A stretch of 64,000 nucleotides of DNA from Armatimonadota bacterium (GTDB lineage: Bacteria; Armatimonadota; HRBIN16): positions 248,001-312,000 of the forward strand of contig BPGU01000002.1 in NCBI GenBank assembly GCA_026003195.1. Reading direction: 5' to 3'. A program made the position numbers and the translations under genes. Positions 34,804 through 42,447 of this stretch are shown here, piece by piece; position 1 is the first letter of the stretch; every line of letters begins with the position of its first letter. The notes under the pieces were generated by a model. The model did not search any database and was not told the origin of the DNA. It saw nothing but the letters and a program-made list of their open reading frames with translations.

Positions 34804-35457
34804 TCACGGTTTCACCGTCACGATGCGCTCGGAGGTTCCCGCGATGGGTTTACCGGCTTCCAGATAGGCTCGTAAGGCGCCCCCAACTGTTTGATCGGTC
34901 TCGCGCTCCACCGCCGAGCGTTCCCACACCTTGAAGTAACCCAACGCACCATAAGCGAGCGTCGCGGAAGTCGCTACGCGGTACTCTTTCTGGGGCTCCA
35001 GGTCCTTTTTGTTCTCCGTACCGATTTGCACGCGCACCACTCGTTCGCCCGCCGGCTTCGCAGGGTCAAAGGTCACCTGCAGCCCGCTCACCTGCAGGAA
35101 GCCCGCGTTCGGCTGAGGGTACAGCGTGAGCGCACGCTCCAACGCCTGCAGAATCTGCGCACCGGTGAGTTTCAGCACCACCACGCGGTCGTCGCGGTAC
35201 GGCAGTAGCCTGGTGACCATCTCAGCAGGTGGAGTATCGCGGCTAAGGGTTACCTCGTTGAACGCCGCCGCAGGCAACCAGGCGATATCCGCTCCGCTCG
35301 CGTCGCGCAGGGCGTCCACCACCACATTTGCCAGGGCGCTCTCTTCGGTGCGAACGTTTTTGGTGCTCAGCTCCTGCGCCCAGACGGCGAGACTTGTTAT
35401 CAGCAGCAGAACCGCTGTCCACAGGATACTGCTAGCTGCTCGGCTCCCTGTTTTCAT
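34804..35457 (-). CDS. Secreted solo 5'-nucleotidase C-terminal domain protein
   Basis: The 217-residue protein has a signal peptide (about residues 9-27, ending VWAQ) and then only the C-terminal substrate-binding domain of 5'-nucleotidases: NVVVDALRDASGADIAWLPAAAFN, LPYRDDRVVVLKLTGAQIL, YRVATSATLAYGALGY. The metallophosphatase domain that normally comes first is absent, so it cannot hydrolyse nucleotides in the usual way and may only bind them. ATG 35457 follows GGAGGGGGG and overlaps prfB by 26 bases. Confidence 0.82.
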   Translation of the reverse strand: MKTGSRAASSILWTAVLLLITSLAVWAQELSTKNVRTEESALANVVVDALRDASGADIAWLPAAAFNEVTLSRDTPPAEMVTRLLPYRDDRVVVLKLTGAQILQALERALTLYPQPNAGFLQVSGLQVTFDPAKPAGERVVRVQIGTENKKDLEPQKEYRVATSATLAYGALGYFKVWERSAVERETDQTVGGALRAYLEAGKPIAGTSERIVTVKP

Positions 35458-36560
35458 TTTTTCGTGCCCCCCTCCATCGCAGATAGGCGTGGATGAACAG
35501 GTCGATATCGCCATCCATCACCCGAGGCACATCCCCCGTTTCCGCTTCTGTCCGATGGTCCTTCACCATATAATACGGTTGAAACACATAGGAACGTATC
35601 TGATGCCCCCACTCGATGGGTGGAGGCTCTCCGCGCAGAGCAGCAATACGCTCGGCGTTGGCACGTCGTTCTCGCTCCGCTAACCTAGCCATTAAGACTC
35701 GCAACGCCAGCTCGCGGTTACGCTGTTGTGAACGCTCGTTCTGGCAGGTCACCACGATGCCGGTCGGGAGGTGCGTGATGCGCACTGCCGTCTCGTTTTT
35801 CTGCATGTGTTGACCACCCGCACTGCCCGCACGGAAGGTCTCGATGCGCAGTTCGTCCGGATGAATTTGAATCTCTTCACTCTCCGAAAGTTCCGGTATC
35901 ACGTCTACCGAGGCAAAGGAGGTATGCCTGCGCTTGTTGGCATCAAAGGGTGAGATACGCACGAGACGGTGCACCCCACGCTCCGACTCCAGCAAGCCGT
36001 AGGCGTTGCGCCCTTCGACGCGTACCGTCACACTTTTGAGACCGGCAACCTCGCCCGGGGTTTCGTCCAGTATCTCGGTGCGGAAACCGTGCTCCTGCGC
36101 CCAACGCAAGTACATTCGGAGCAACATCTGCACCCAGTCGCAGGATTCGGTGCCTCCCGCCCCCGCGTTGATTTCCAGAATGGCGTTGCTGGCATCGTGC
36201 TCTCCGCTGAGCAGGGTCTCCATCTCCACCTGGTCCAGCCTTTTCGCCATCATCTGCGTTCCCTGCTCCAGCTCGTGCAGCAGTTCAGGGTCTTCCTCTT
36301 CGGAAAGCAGTTCCACCAGTGCCTGCAGTTCCTGCCATTGATGCTCCAGCTCTTCCCATCCGGCGATACGCTGGCGCAGTGCGTTCAGCTGCTGGATAGT
36401 TTCCTGCGCCTGGCGCGGGTCATCCCAGAAATCTGGCTGAGTGGTCTGTTCTTCGAGACGCGCAATCTCTTCCCGAACGCGAGGGACGTCAAAGATGCTC
36501 GCCCAGCGCGTCGATACGCTCACGGTAAGCCAGCAGGTCGCGGCTCAAAACCTCTAACAC
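35432..36560 (-). CDS. prfB: Peptide chain release factor 2, with programmed +1 frameshift
   Basis: RF2 releases peptides at UGA and UAA. The gene starts at GTG 36560 behind AAGGAGGG; the first 23 codons end GEH-CTT-TGA, and a +1 shift at CTT-TGA-C joins them to DVPRVREEIA and the main frame. The full product is about 375 residues, with the stop-codon recognition motif SPF (RISPFDANKRR) and the GGQ motif (AGSAGGQHMQKNET). Autoregulation by the in-frame TGA is the standard RF2 mechanism. It is upstream of the 5'-nucleotidase-like gene. Confidence 0.94.
36489..36494 (-). other. prfB frameshift site CTT-TGA
   Basis: CTT occupies 36494-36492 and TGA 36491-36489 on the minus strand, followed by C. 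Low RF2 stalls the ribosome here and it slips one base forward. The Shine-Dalgarno-like help is only GGGCGAG, weaker than AGGGGG in E. coli. Confidence 0.9.
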
Positions 36561-36752
36561 GGGCTCCCTCCTTCCCTGTGCTCACACAGAGTCATTGTAC
36601 CACAGGAAAAAGCGACAATGCGTCCTTTGGGCGCGACGCCTCTCAGAACCTCACCCTGCTCACCATGACAAACACGCCACGACAGCAGGAGTCTCTTCAC
36701 CTGCTTGCCAATAGTACTTTACAATACCATTCTACACGTTGAGGAGTTTGCG

Positions 36753-37799
36753 ATGCCAGCATCCAGAAAGAAGGTGCGTGTCGGCGTGGTAGGCGTCGGC
36801 ATCGGCAGTTTGCATATTCAGGGCTACCAGCGTCACCCTCAGGCGGAGGTGGTGGCGGTTTGCGACGTGAACGAGGAACGTGCTCGGCAGGTAGCACAGG
36901 AGTACGGCGTGCCGCACGTGTTCACCGATTACAACGAGATGCTGGAGAAGGTCGAGCTAAACGCGGTGTCGGTATGCACGCCCAATGCGCTCCATGCGCC
37001 GGTGGCGATAGCGGCGATGGAAGCGGGTTGTCACATCCTCTGCGAAAAACCGCTGGCGCACAACCTGCAGGACGCCGAGCGAATGCTTCAGGTAGCCCAG
37101 AAAACGGGTGTGCTGTTCATGATGGGCATGAACAACCGCTTCCGAGGCGACAGCCAGACGCTCAAGCGGCACATCGATTCGGGCGACCTGGGCGAGATTT
37201 ACTACGCCAAATGCGGGTGGCTGAGGCGCAACGGCATCCCTGGCTTCGGAGGATGGTTCACCACTAAGGCGCTGTCGGGCGGCGGACCGTTGATAGATAT
37301 CGGCGTGCATGTGCTGGACCTGACGTGGTGGTTGATGGGTTGCCCGGCACCTGAGGCGGTATTCGGAGCGACCTTCGCCAAGTTCGGTCCCTATGGGCGA
37401 GGCAGAGGAGGCTGGGGCACTCCCCAAAAGGGCGGTACGTTTGACGTGGAGGACCTGGCAACCGGTCTGGTTCGCTTCCAAAACGGCGCGGTGTGCCATC
37501 TGGACGCTTCGTGGGCTTCATACGTGGAGCGTGATGTATTTTACTCCCAGCTGATGGGCACGAAGGGCGGCGCGACGCTGGAACCCCTGCGCATCTTCAC
37601 CGACCGCCACGGCGTGCCGGAAGACTTTGTGCCTCACGCTCCCAACATCCCGGGTCACCTGGCGGAAATTGAGCACTTCGTGGATTGCATCGTGAAACAC
37701 AAGCCGACCATCGCCCCCATCGAGCACGGCGTGGCGATCATGCGCATCTTAGACGGCATCTACCGCTCCGCCGAGACGGGGGAGCTGGTAAACGTTTAG
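36753..37799 (+). CDS. Gfo/Idh/MocA family oxidoreductase, canonical type
   Basis: The 348-residue protein has the Rossmann motif VGVVGVGIGSLHI near the start and the intact EKP motif (ILCEKPLAHN, near residue 96), so it should be a working NAD(P)-dependent sugar or inositol-type dehydrogenase. GPLIDIGVHVLDL carries the conserved active-site His region. ATG 36753 follows TTGAGGAG. A weak promoter candidate, TTCACC and TACAAT, lies at 36696-36725. The stop TAG is the first part of the dispersed repeat. The substrate cannot be named. Confidence 0.92.
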   Translation: MPASRKKVRVGVVGVGIGSLHIQGYQRHPQAEVVAVCDVNEERARQVAQEYGVPHVFTDYNEMLEKVELNAVSVCTPNALHAPVAIAAMEAGCHILCEKPLAHNLQDAERMLQVAQKTGVLFMMGMNNRFRGDSQTLKRHIDSGDLGEIYYAKCGWLRRNGIPGFGGWFTTKALSGGGPLIDIGVHVLDLTWWLMGCPAPEAVFGATFAKFGPYGRGRGGWGTPQKGGTFDVEDLATGLVRFQNGAVCHLDASWASYVERDVFYSQLMGTKGGATLEPLRIFTDRHGVPEDFVPHAPNIPGHLAEIEHFVDCIVKHKPTIAPIEHGVAIMRILDGIYRSAETGELVNV

Positions 37800-37930
37800 T
37801 GGTCTGTCAATTGCGTTTTTCTGGAGGGCGAGGCTCCTGCCGAGCCGTTAGCCCCCCTGTCGTCCCCCCGCAGGCAGGGGGACACTTTCTCTTCCCGCGT
37901 ACGGGGAGGTCGGGTGGGGCTGTTTCGGCT
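37797..37930 (+). repeat. Second copy of the dispersed intergenic repeat
   Basis: TAGTGGTCTGTC at 37797 and GCTCCTGCCGAGCCGTT at 37833 repeat the element found at 11004, 14 instead of 25 or so bases apart. GGCTC and GAGCC form a small hairpin. A C-rich then G-rich stretch follows (about 37850-37920), similar in style to the first copy. A right end resembling the inverse (GACAAACCATGA, 38026-38037) is only a weak match. The TAG is again the stop codon of the upstream gene. Confidence 0.6.
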
Positions 37931-38033
37931 CACCAGAGGATTTGCCCTTCAAAGCGGGGCAGCAAAGGTTCGCGCTTGAAGGTCCGATAGTGTGTAGCAA
38001 GCCAGCTGATAACGATAGCCTGTGTGACAAACC

Positions 38034-38747
38034 ATGAGTGCAAGTGAAGAGCGCGTTCTCAACACTGTCAAATATACCATCAAGGAACTGCCTGAAGACG
38101 AACGCCCGCGAGAGCGGCTGGTGCAGTTCGGGGCGGGCGCGCTTTCCAGTGCGGAGCTGCTGGCCATCCTGCTGCGCACGGGCACGCCCGAAATGACCGC
38201 CGTACAACTGGCGCAACACCTGTTGACCACAATGGGCAGTCTTCGCGCCATCGCCAACGCCAAACCCGCCGAGCTGGCGCAGGTGAAAGGCATCGGCATT
38301 GCCAAGGCAACGCAATTGCTGGCGGCGGTGGAACTGGGCAGGCGCATCGCGCTGGAGCAGATGGGTGAACAACCTGCCATCACCCGCCCCGACGATGTGT
38401 ACGCGCTCCTGCACCCTCAGTTGCGCGACGAGAAACAAGAACACGTCGTAGTGCTATTGCTCAACACCAAGAACCGCGTGATGCGCCAGACCACCGTCAC
38501 CAAAGGCACGCTGGACTCCAGCCTGCTACACCCGCGCGAGGTGTTCCGCGAAGCGGTGCGCCACAGTGCATCCTCCATCATCCTCGCGCACAACCACCCC
38601 AGCGGCGACCCCACCCCCAGCAGCGAGGACATCCAGATTACCCGACGCCTGCATCAGGCAGGACAAATCATGGGCATTGAATTGCTGGACCATGTGATAC
38701 TTGGCGACGGCAGGTGGGTAAGCCTGAAAGCGCAGGGCATGTTTTGA
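38034..38747 (+). CDS. radC: RadC family JAB-domain protein
   Basis: The 237-residue protein has an N-terminal helix-hairpin-helix part (AELAQVKGIGIAKATQL) and a C-terminal JAB1/MPN-like domain with the metal motif AHNHPSGDPTPSSEDI. Despite the name, a DNA-repair role is doubtful; the family's true activity is not settled. The ATG has no clear ribosome site, as the dispersed repeat lies just upstream. The stop overlaps the -35 of the next promoter. Confidence 0.93.
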   Translation: MSASEERVLNTVKYTIKELPEDERPRERLVQFGAGALSSAELLAILLRTGTPEMTAVQLAQHLLTTMGSLRAIANAKPAELAQVKGIGIAKATQLLAAVELGRRIALEQMGEQPAITRPDDVYALLHPQLRDEKQEHVVVLLLNTKNRVMRQTTVTKGTLDSSLLHPREVFREAVRHSASSIILAHNHPSGDPTPSSEDIQITRRLHQAGQIMGIELLDHVILGDGRWVSLKAQGMF

Positions 38748-38772
38748 TACTGCGTGACACCTTCGGTATAAC
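38744..38772 (+). promoter_or_regulatory. Promoter of the H-X9-DG protein gene
   Basis: TTGATA (38744-38749) and TATAAC (38767-38772) are 17 bases apart, close to consensus, about 60 bases before ATG 38832. Confidence 0.6.
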
Positions 38773-38831
38773 ATGCTACAATATGGGAGGTAAAGACAAC
38801 ACCCTCTGCTGAGACGAAGGAGGGATGTACC

Positions 38832-39386
38832 ATGTCGTACACATTCAAAGAACGCTGGCTGGACCGCGCCCTGCACCGTCGCCACTTCGAAGCCTTTGTG
38901 GTGTTCCTGATCATGCTGACCGTGATGGGCATGGTGTTAAACCTCTACGGCAGAAGCAGTGAAGCCGCCAACCGCACCGTCTGCCGCGCCAACCTCCGCC
39001 ATCTGGTGCAGGCGCTCCGTCTGTACGCCCAGGATTACGATGACCACTACCCCACCCGAACGCGCTGGGTGCGTCTCGTCTCCGCCTATACCGACAACCT
39101 GAATGTTTTCTTCTGCCCCTCAGATAACCGCCCACGCCCCCGGCGCGAACGCGCGGAGATGGCTGTCTCCTACTGGTATAGCCGTCCCTCGTCCGACGAT
39201 GAAACTTCCACTCCCGTCTTCGGTGACGTGATGTATTCCAACTGGGTGGGCAACCACGAAGACGGCGGCAACGTGGCATACCTGGATGGGCACGTGTCGT
39301 GGCGTAATGTGGAGCAGTGGCAGCAGGAGAACCTGCCGATAGAGCCGTTGCTCCAGAAGGAGAAGCGTCGCCAGCGGAGTAAGTAA
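38832..39386 (+). CDS. Prepilin-like (DUF1559-related) H-X9-DG protein without a cleavage site
   Basis: This 184-residue protein has one transmembrane segment (about residues 20-40) followed by NLRHLVQALRLYAQDYDDHYP, then CPSDNRP, and ends in VAYLDGHVSW. These are the conserved parts of DUF1559-related proteins that are very numerous in Planctomycetes and Armatimonadota. The usual N-terminal GFTLIE prepilin peptidase site is missing, and the start has KERWLDRALHRRHFE instead, so it is probably an anchored, not assembled, protein. GAAGGAGGG lies before ATG. Confidence 0.8.
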   Translation: MSYTFKERWLDRALHRRHFEAFVVFLIMLTVMGMVLNLYGRSSEAANRTVCRANLRHLVQALRLYAQDYDDHYPTRTRWVRLVSAYTDNLNVFFCPSDNRPRPRRERAEMAVSYWYSRPSSDDETSTPVFGDVMYSNWVGNHEDGGNVAYLDGHVSWRNVEQWQQENLPIEPLLQKEKRRQRSK

Positions 39387-39418
39387 ACTTCATTCTGTCA
39401 GAGGGAAATTTACAGGAG

Positions 39419-40921
39419 ATGCTTGCAGCGATAGACATTGGATCGAACGGGATACGGATGCAAATCGTGCGCCTGGTGGATGCCACTCGCTTTGACCTGG
39501 TAGACTACCAGCGCGTCCCGGTACGTCTGGGACAGGATGCGTTCTCCGTTGGCTATATCACCGAAGCCAGCATGGAGGCGACCATACAGGCGATCAGCCG
39601 CTTTCGCGACCTTTTGGAGCATCTGGGAGTACCTCGTCTGCGCGCAGTAGCCACCAGCGCCGTCCGTGAGGCGGAGAACAGCGACATCTTCATAGACCGC
39701 ATTGCCTCACAGACAGGTATTACCCCAGAGGTGATCAGCGGGGAGGAAGAAGCACGCCTTGTTCACCTGGCGGTCAGTAAGGCGATAGACCTTCACGGAA
39801 AATACGCAGTGCTTATTGAGATCGGCGGCGGTAGCGTGGAGGTGACTCTCAGCTTCGGTGAGACTATCCTCTCCAGTGAGAGCTACCGTCTGGGTACGGT
39901 GCGTCTGCTACAAAAGTTCGGCAGTGTCACAGATAACCTGCTCTCCTTTAGCAGGATGGTGCTGGAATACGCCGAGCTGGCTCGCCAGCGTATCGACCGC
40001 GAAATCGGGGACCAGAAGATAGACCTGTGTCTCGGCACAGGCGGCAATGCGGATGCACTGGGTGAACTGAGGCGCAGACTGCTAAAGCGACGGAGCTCCG
40101 ACTTTATCCAGCTGGACGAGCTGGCTGCTCTGGTGGAGACTATTGGCAAAATGCCCGTTGCAGAGCGCATTGAGAAGCTGGGGCTGCGCCCTGACCGCGC
40201 CGATGTGATTGTCCCCGCTGGCATTGTGCTGCACATGATAGCGCGTGAGACGCGCGTGCGACAGATTACTTTGCCACACGTTGGTTTGAAAGAGGGCATT
40301 CTGTGGGATATGCTACCCGCTGCAGTTGGTCAGCGTCCGCCTGTGGAGCAACAGGTACGGACATCCGCCTGGAGGCTGGCGCAGAAATATCGCGTGGATG
40401 TGCAGCACGGACAACAGGTCGCACGACTGGCGGACAGACTGTTCGAGCAGGGAGAATGCCTTCATCATCTGGGCGGTGAAGAGAGATTGCTCCTGTGGGT
40501 GGCTAGCCTACTGCATGACATTGGGCAGTTCATCCAGCCAGCAAACCACGAAAAGCACGGTTACTACATCGTCAAACACAGCCCGATCATCGGTCTGAAA
40601 CCGGAGCAGCAGGAGATTGTCGCCCAGATTATTCGTTACCATCGCAAGGAGCCTCCTTCGCTTCAGGAAGAGGCTTTCCGAAGCCTGCCACAAAGAGACC
40701 GCTTGACTGTAATGAAGCTAACTGCTATACTACGCCTTGCAGATAGCTTGGACACCAGCCGTGCTCACGCTTTGCGGGATATCCATCTGCAGCCCACAGG
40801 CAAAAACGGATGGCGTCTGATATTGCAAGGGGAGAGCGATCTCCTGCTCGAAAAGTGGCAACTGCGCAGGCGCAAGAAGATGTTTGAGGATGTGTTCGGA
40901 GTATCTCTGGAAATCGCATAG
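39419..40921 (+). CDS. ppx: Ppx/GppA phosphatase with C-terminal HD domain
   Basis: The 500-residue protein has the ASKHA-fold Ppx/GppA domain (AAIDIGSNGIRMQIV, ATSAVREAENSD, GEEEARLVHLA, EIGGGSVEVTL) and then an HD-type helical domain with LLHDIGQFI and RYHRK. Such enzymes degrade polyphosphate or pppGpp. It opens a same-strand run with CHAD, SixA and Ppk1, which points to polyphosphate. The ATG at 39419 has a modest ribosome site. Confidence 0.9.
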   Translation: MLAAIDIGSNGIRMQIVRLVDATRFDLVDYQRVPVRLGQDAFSVGYITEASMEATIQAISRFRDLLEHLGVPRLRAVATSAVREAENSDIFIDRIASQTGITPEVISGEEEARLVHLAVSKAIDLHGKYAVLIEIGGGSVEVTLSFGETILSSESYRLGTVRLLQKFGSVTDNLLSFSRMVLEYAELARQRIDREIGDQKIDLCLGTGGNADALGELRRRLLKRRSSDFIQLDELAALVETIGKMPVAERIEKLGLRPDRADVIVPAGIVLHMIARETRVRQITLPHVGLKEGILWDMLPAAVGQRPPVEQQVRTSAWRLAQKYRVDVQHGQQVARLADRLFEQGECLHHLGGEERLLLWVASLLHDIGQFIQPANHEKHGYYIVKHSPIIGLKPEQQEIVAQIIRYHRKEPPSLQEEAFRSLPQRDRLTVMKLTAILRLADSLDTSRAHALRDIHLQPTGKNGWRLILQGESDLLLEKWQLRRRKKMFEDVFGVSLEIA

Positions 40922-40932
40922 GAGGGCTAGAC

Positions 40933-41913
40933 ATGGATAACACTGCCGTCGAAATACTGGACAGGGCAATCCGTGAACGAACACGCGCCCTGCGTACACA
41001 AGCCAAACGCTGTCGCAAACAGTTCGGCGAGGAAGCGGTGCACGACCTGCGCGTGGCAATGCGACGGTTGCTGGCGCTGAGAGACTTTCTGGCGTTTTTG
41101 GTGCCTTCGCCGCCTCTTCGCAAAATGCGGCGGGAACTGAAGGCGCATCTGGACGCTTTCGACGCCCTGAGGGATACCCAGGTCATGCTGCTGGAAACTA
41201 CGCAACGACTGCCGGAACTGCCAGCGCTAGAACCGTTTCACCGTTTCTTGCAAAAGCAGGAAAAACGTCTACTACGCCGCGCCCGGAAGGACATCGATGC
41301 CCTGCAGGATAGCTACTCCAAGCCTCTGCGGGCTGCGCTGAAAGCACTGGACGCTCGAGACGAGGATGTGCTGGCTCCGGTGGACGACGCCTATCAGACC
41401 GTTCTGCACCGCCTGGCTCTCATCGACGAGAGGAACACTGCTACAATCCATCGCGTGCGCATCGCCTTCAAGCGCTTTCGCTATAGTATAGAGGTGGTAA
41501 AGCCACTTTTGACGGCGATGCCTGAAGAAACCCTGCAGCGTCTGCACAACTACCAGACGCTGATGGGAGAGATCCAGGATATGGAGGTGATGTTGCGCCA
41601 TATCGACGACTTCGCCGCTGCACATGCCGCGTGTGACATGGAGGAGGTCAGGCAGTTTTATCAGCAACAGCATCAACAGAAAGTTTCGGCTTATATCCAG
41701 CGCATGAACGAGGTATACTCTTTCTGGCGCAATGCGACCGACCGACCTTTGCCTTGGGAAGCAACTGCGGTGACAACAGAAGAGCAGCAAGCGCTTGCGA
41801 GACCACAAGCAGAGGCGGAAACTTCTGCTGAACCTGCAGCCGAGAGAACCAGCACTCCGCCCGAGCCAGATAACCTGACATCCTCACCGCAGCCGCAAGA
41901 GGTGGTGAACTGA
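40933..41913 (+). CDS. CHAD domain protein
   Basis: This 326-residue protein is helical with conserved basic His/Arg positions typical of CHAD domains, such as EAVHDLRVAMRRLLALRDF near residue 34 and IHRVRIAFKRFRYSIE near 170. CHAD proteins bind inorganic polyphosphate in granules (family knowledge). The last 60 residues are a low-complexity Gln/Pro/Glu-rich tail. It begins 11 bases after ppx and overlaps sixA by one base. Confidence 0.9.
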   Translation: MDNTAVEILDRAIRERTRALRTQAKRCRKQFGEEAVHDLRVAMRRLLALRDFLAFLVPSPPLRKMRRELKAHLDAFDALRDTQVMLLETTQRLPELPALEPFHRFLQKQEKRLLRRARKDIDALQDSYSKPLRAALKALDARDEDVLAPVDDAYQTVLHRLALIDERNTATIHRVRIAFKRFRYSIEVVKPLLTAMPEETLQRLHNYQTLMGEIQDMEVMLRHIDDFAAAHAACDMEEVRQFYQQQHQQKVSAYIQRMNEVYSFWRNATDRPLPWEATAVTTEEQQALARPQAEAETSAEPAAERTSTPPEPDNLTSSPQPQEVVN

Positions 41914-42419
41914 TGGATGTGTATCTCGTGCGACATGGTATTGCCGTACCTCACCACGCCACAGGGTACGAAGAGGACAGCAAACGTCCGCTCACCGACA
42001 AGGGCAGGGCGAAAATGCGCGATATTGCGCGCGGTTTAAAAGTGCTGGGAGTATGCCCTCGTATGATTCTCACCAGTCCTTATGTGCGTGCTCGTCAAAC
42101 CGCCGAAATCCTGCAGGATGTACTCGGCTCAGTGGAACGGCTGGTGCTCACGGAGAACCTGCTTCCCCTGGCTCATCCAGACCACCTCTGGAAAGAGCTG
42201 CAAGCCTATTCGGAACTGGAGGTGGTTGCGCTGGTAGGTCATGAACCGAACATCAGTGCGCTGGCAAACCTGCTTTTGGGAGTGAGTGGTTTGCCTATCG
42301 TGTTCAAGAAGGGCGGGGTCTGTCATCTCACACTGGACATGTCGGGCACAGAACCTCGCGCCCAGCTCCGGTGGCTGCTGACGCCCAAACAGATGATAGC
42401 CATCGGTCAAAAAGGATAA
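41913..42419 (+). CDS. sixA: SixA-type phosphohistidine phosphatase
   Basis: The 168-residue histidine phosphatase family protein starts MDVYLVRHGIAVPH with the catalytic RHG, continues with TSPYVRARQTAEIL and has the second catalytic His in LVGHEPNIS. E. coli SixA dephosphorylates phosphohistidine in signalling and phosphotransfer proteins; here it sits between CHAD and ppk, so a role with polyphosphate or Ppk phosphohistidine is possible (inference). Confidence 0.9.
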   Translation: MDVYLVRHGIAVPHHATGYEEDSKRPLTDKGRAKMRDIARGLKVLGVCPRMILTSPYVRARQTAEILQDVLGSVERLVLTENLLPLAHPDHLWKELQAYSELEVVALVGHEPNISALANLLLGVSGLPIVFKKGGVCHLTLDMSGTEPRAQLRWLLTPKQMIAIGQKG

Positions 42420-42447
42420 CACCCTCCACGTAGTAGACAGAAACGTC

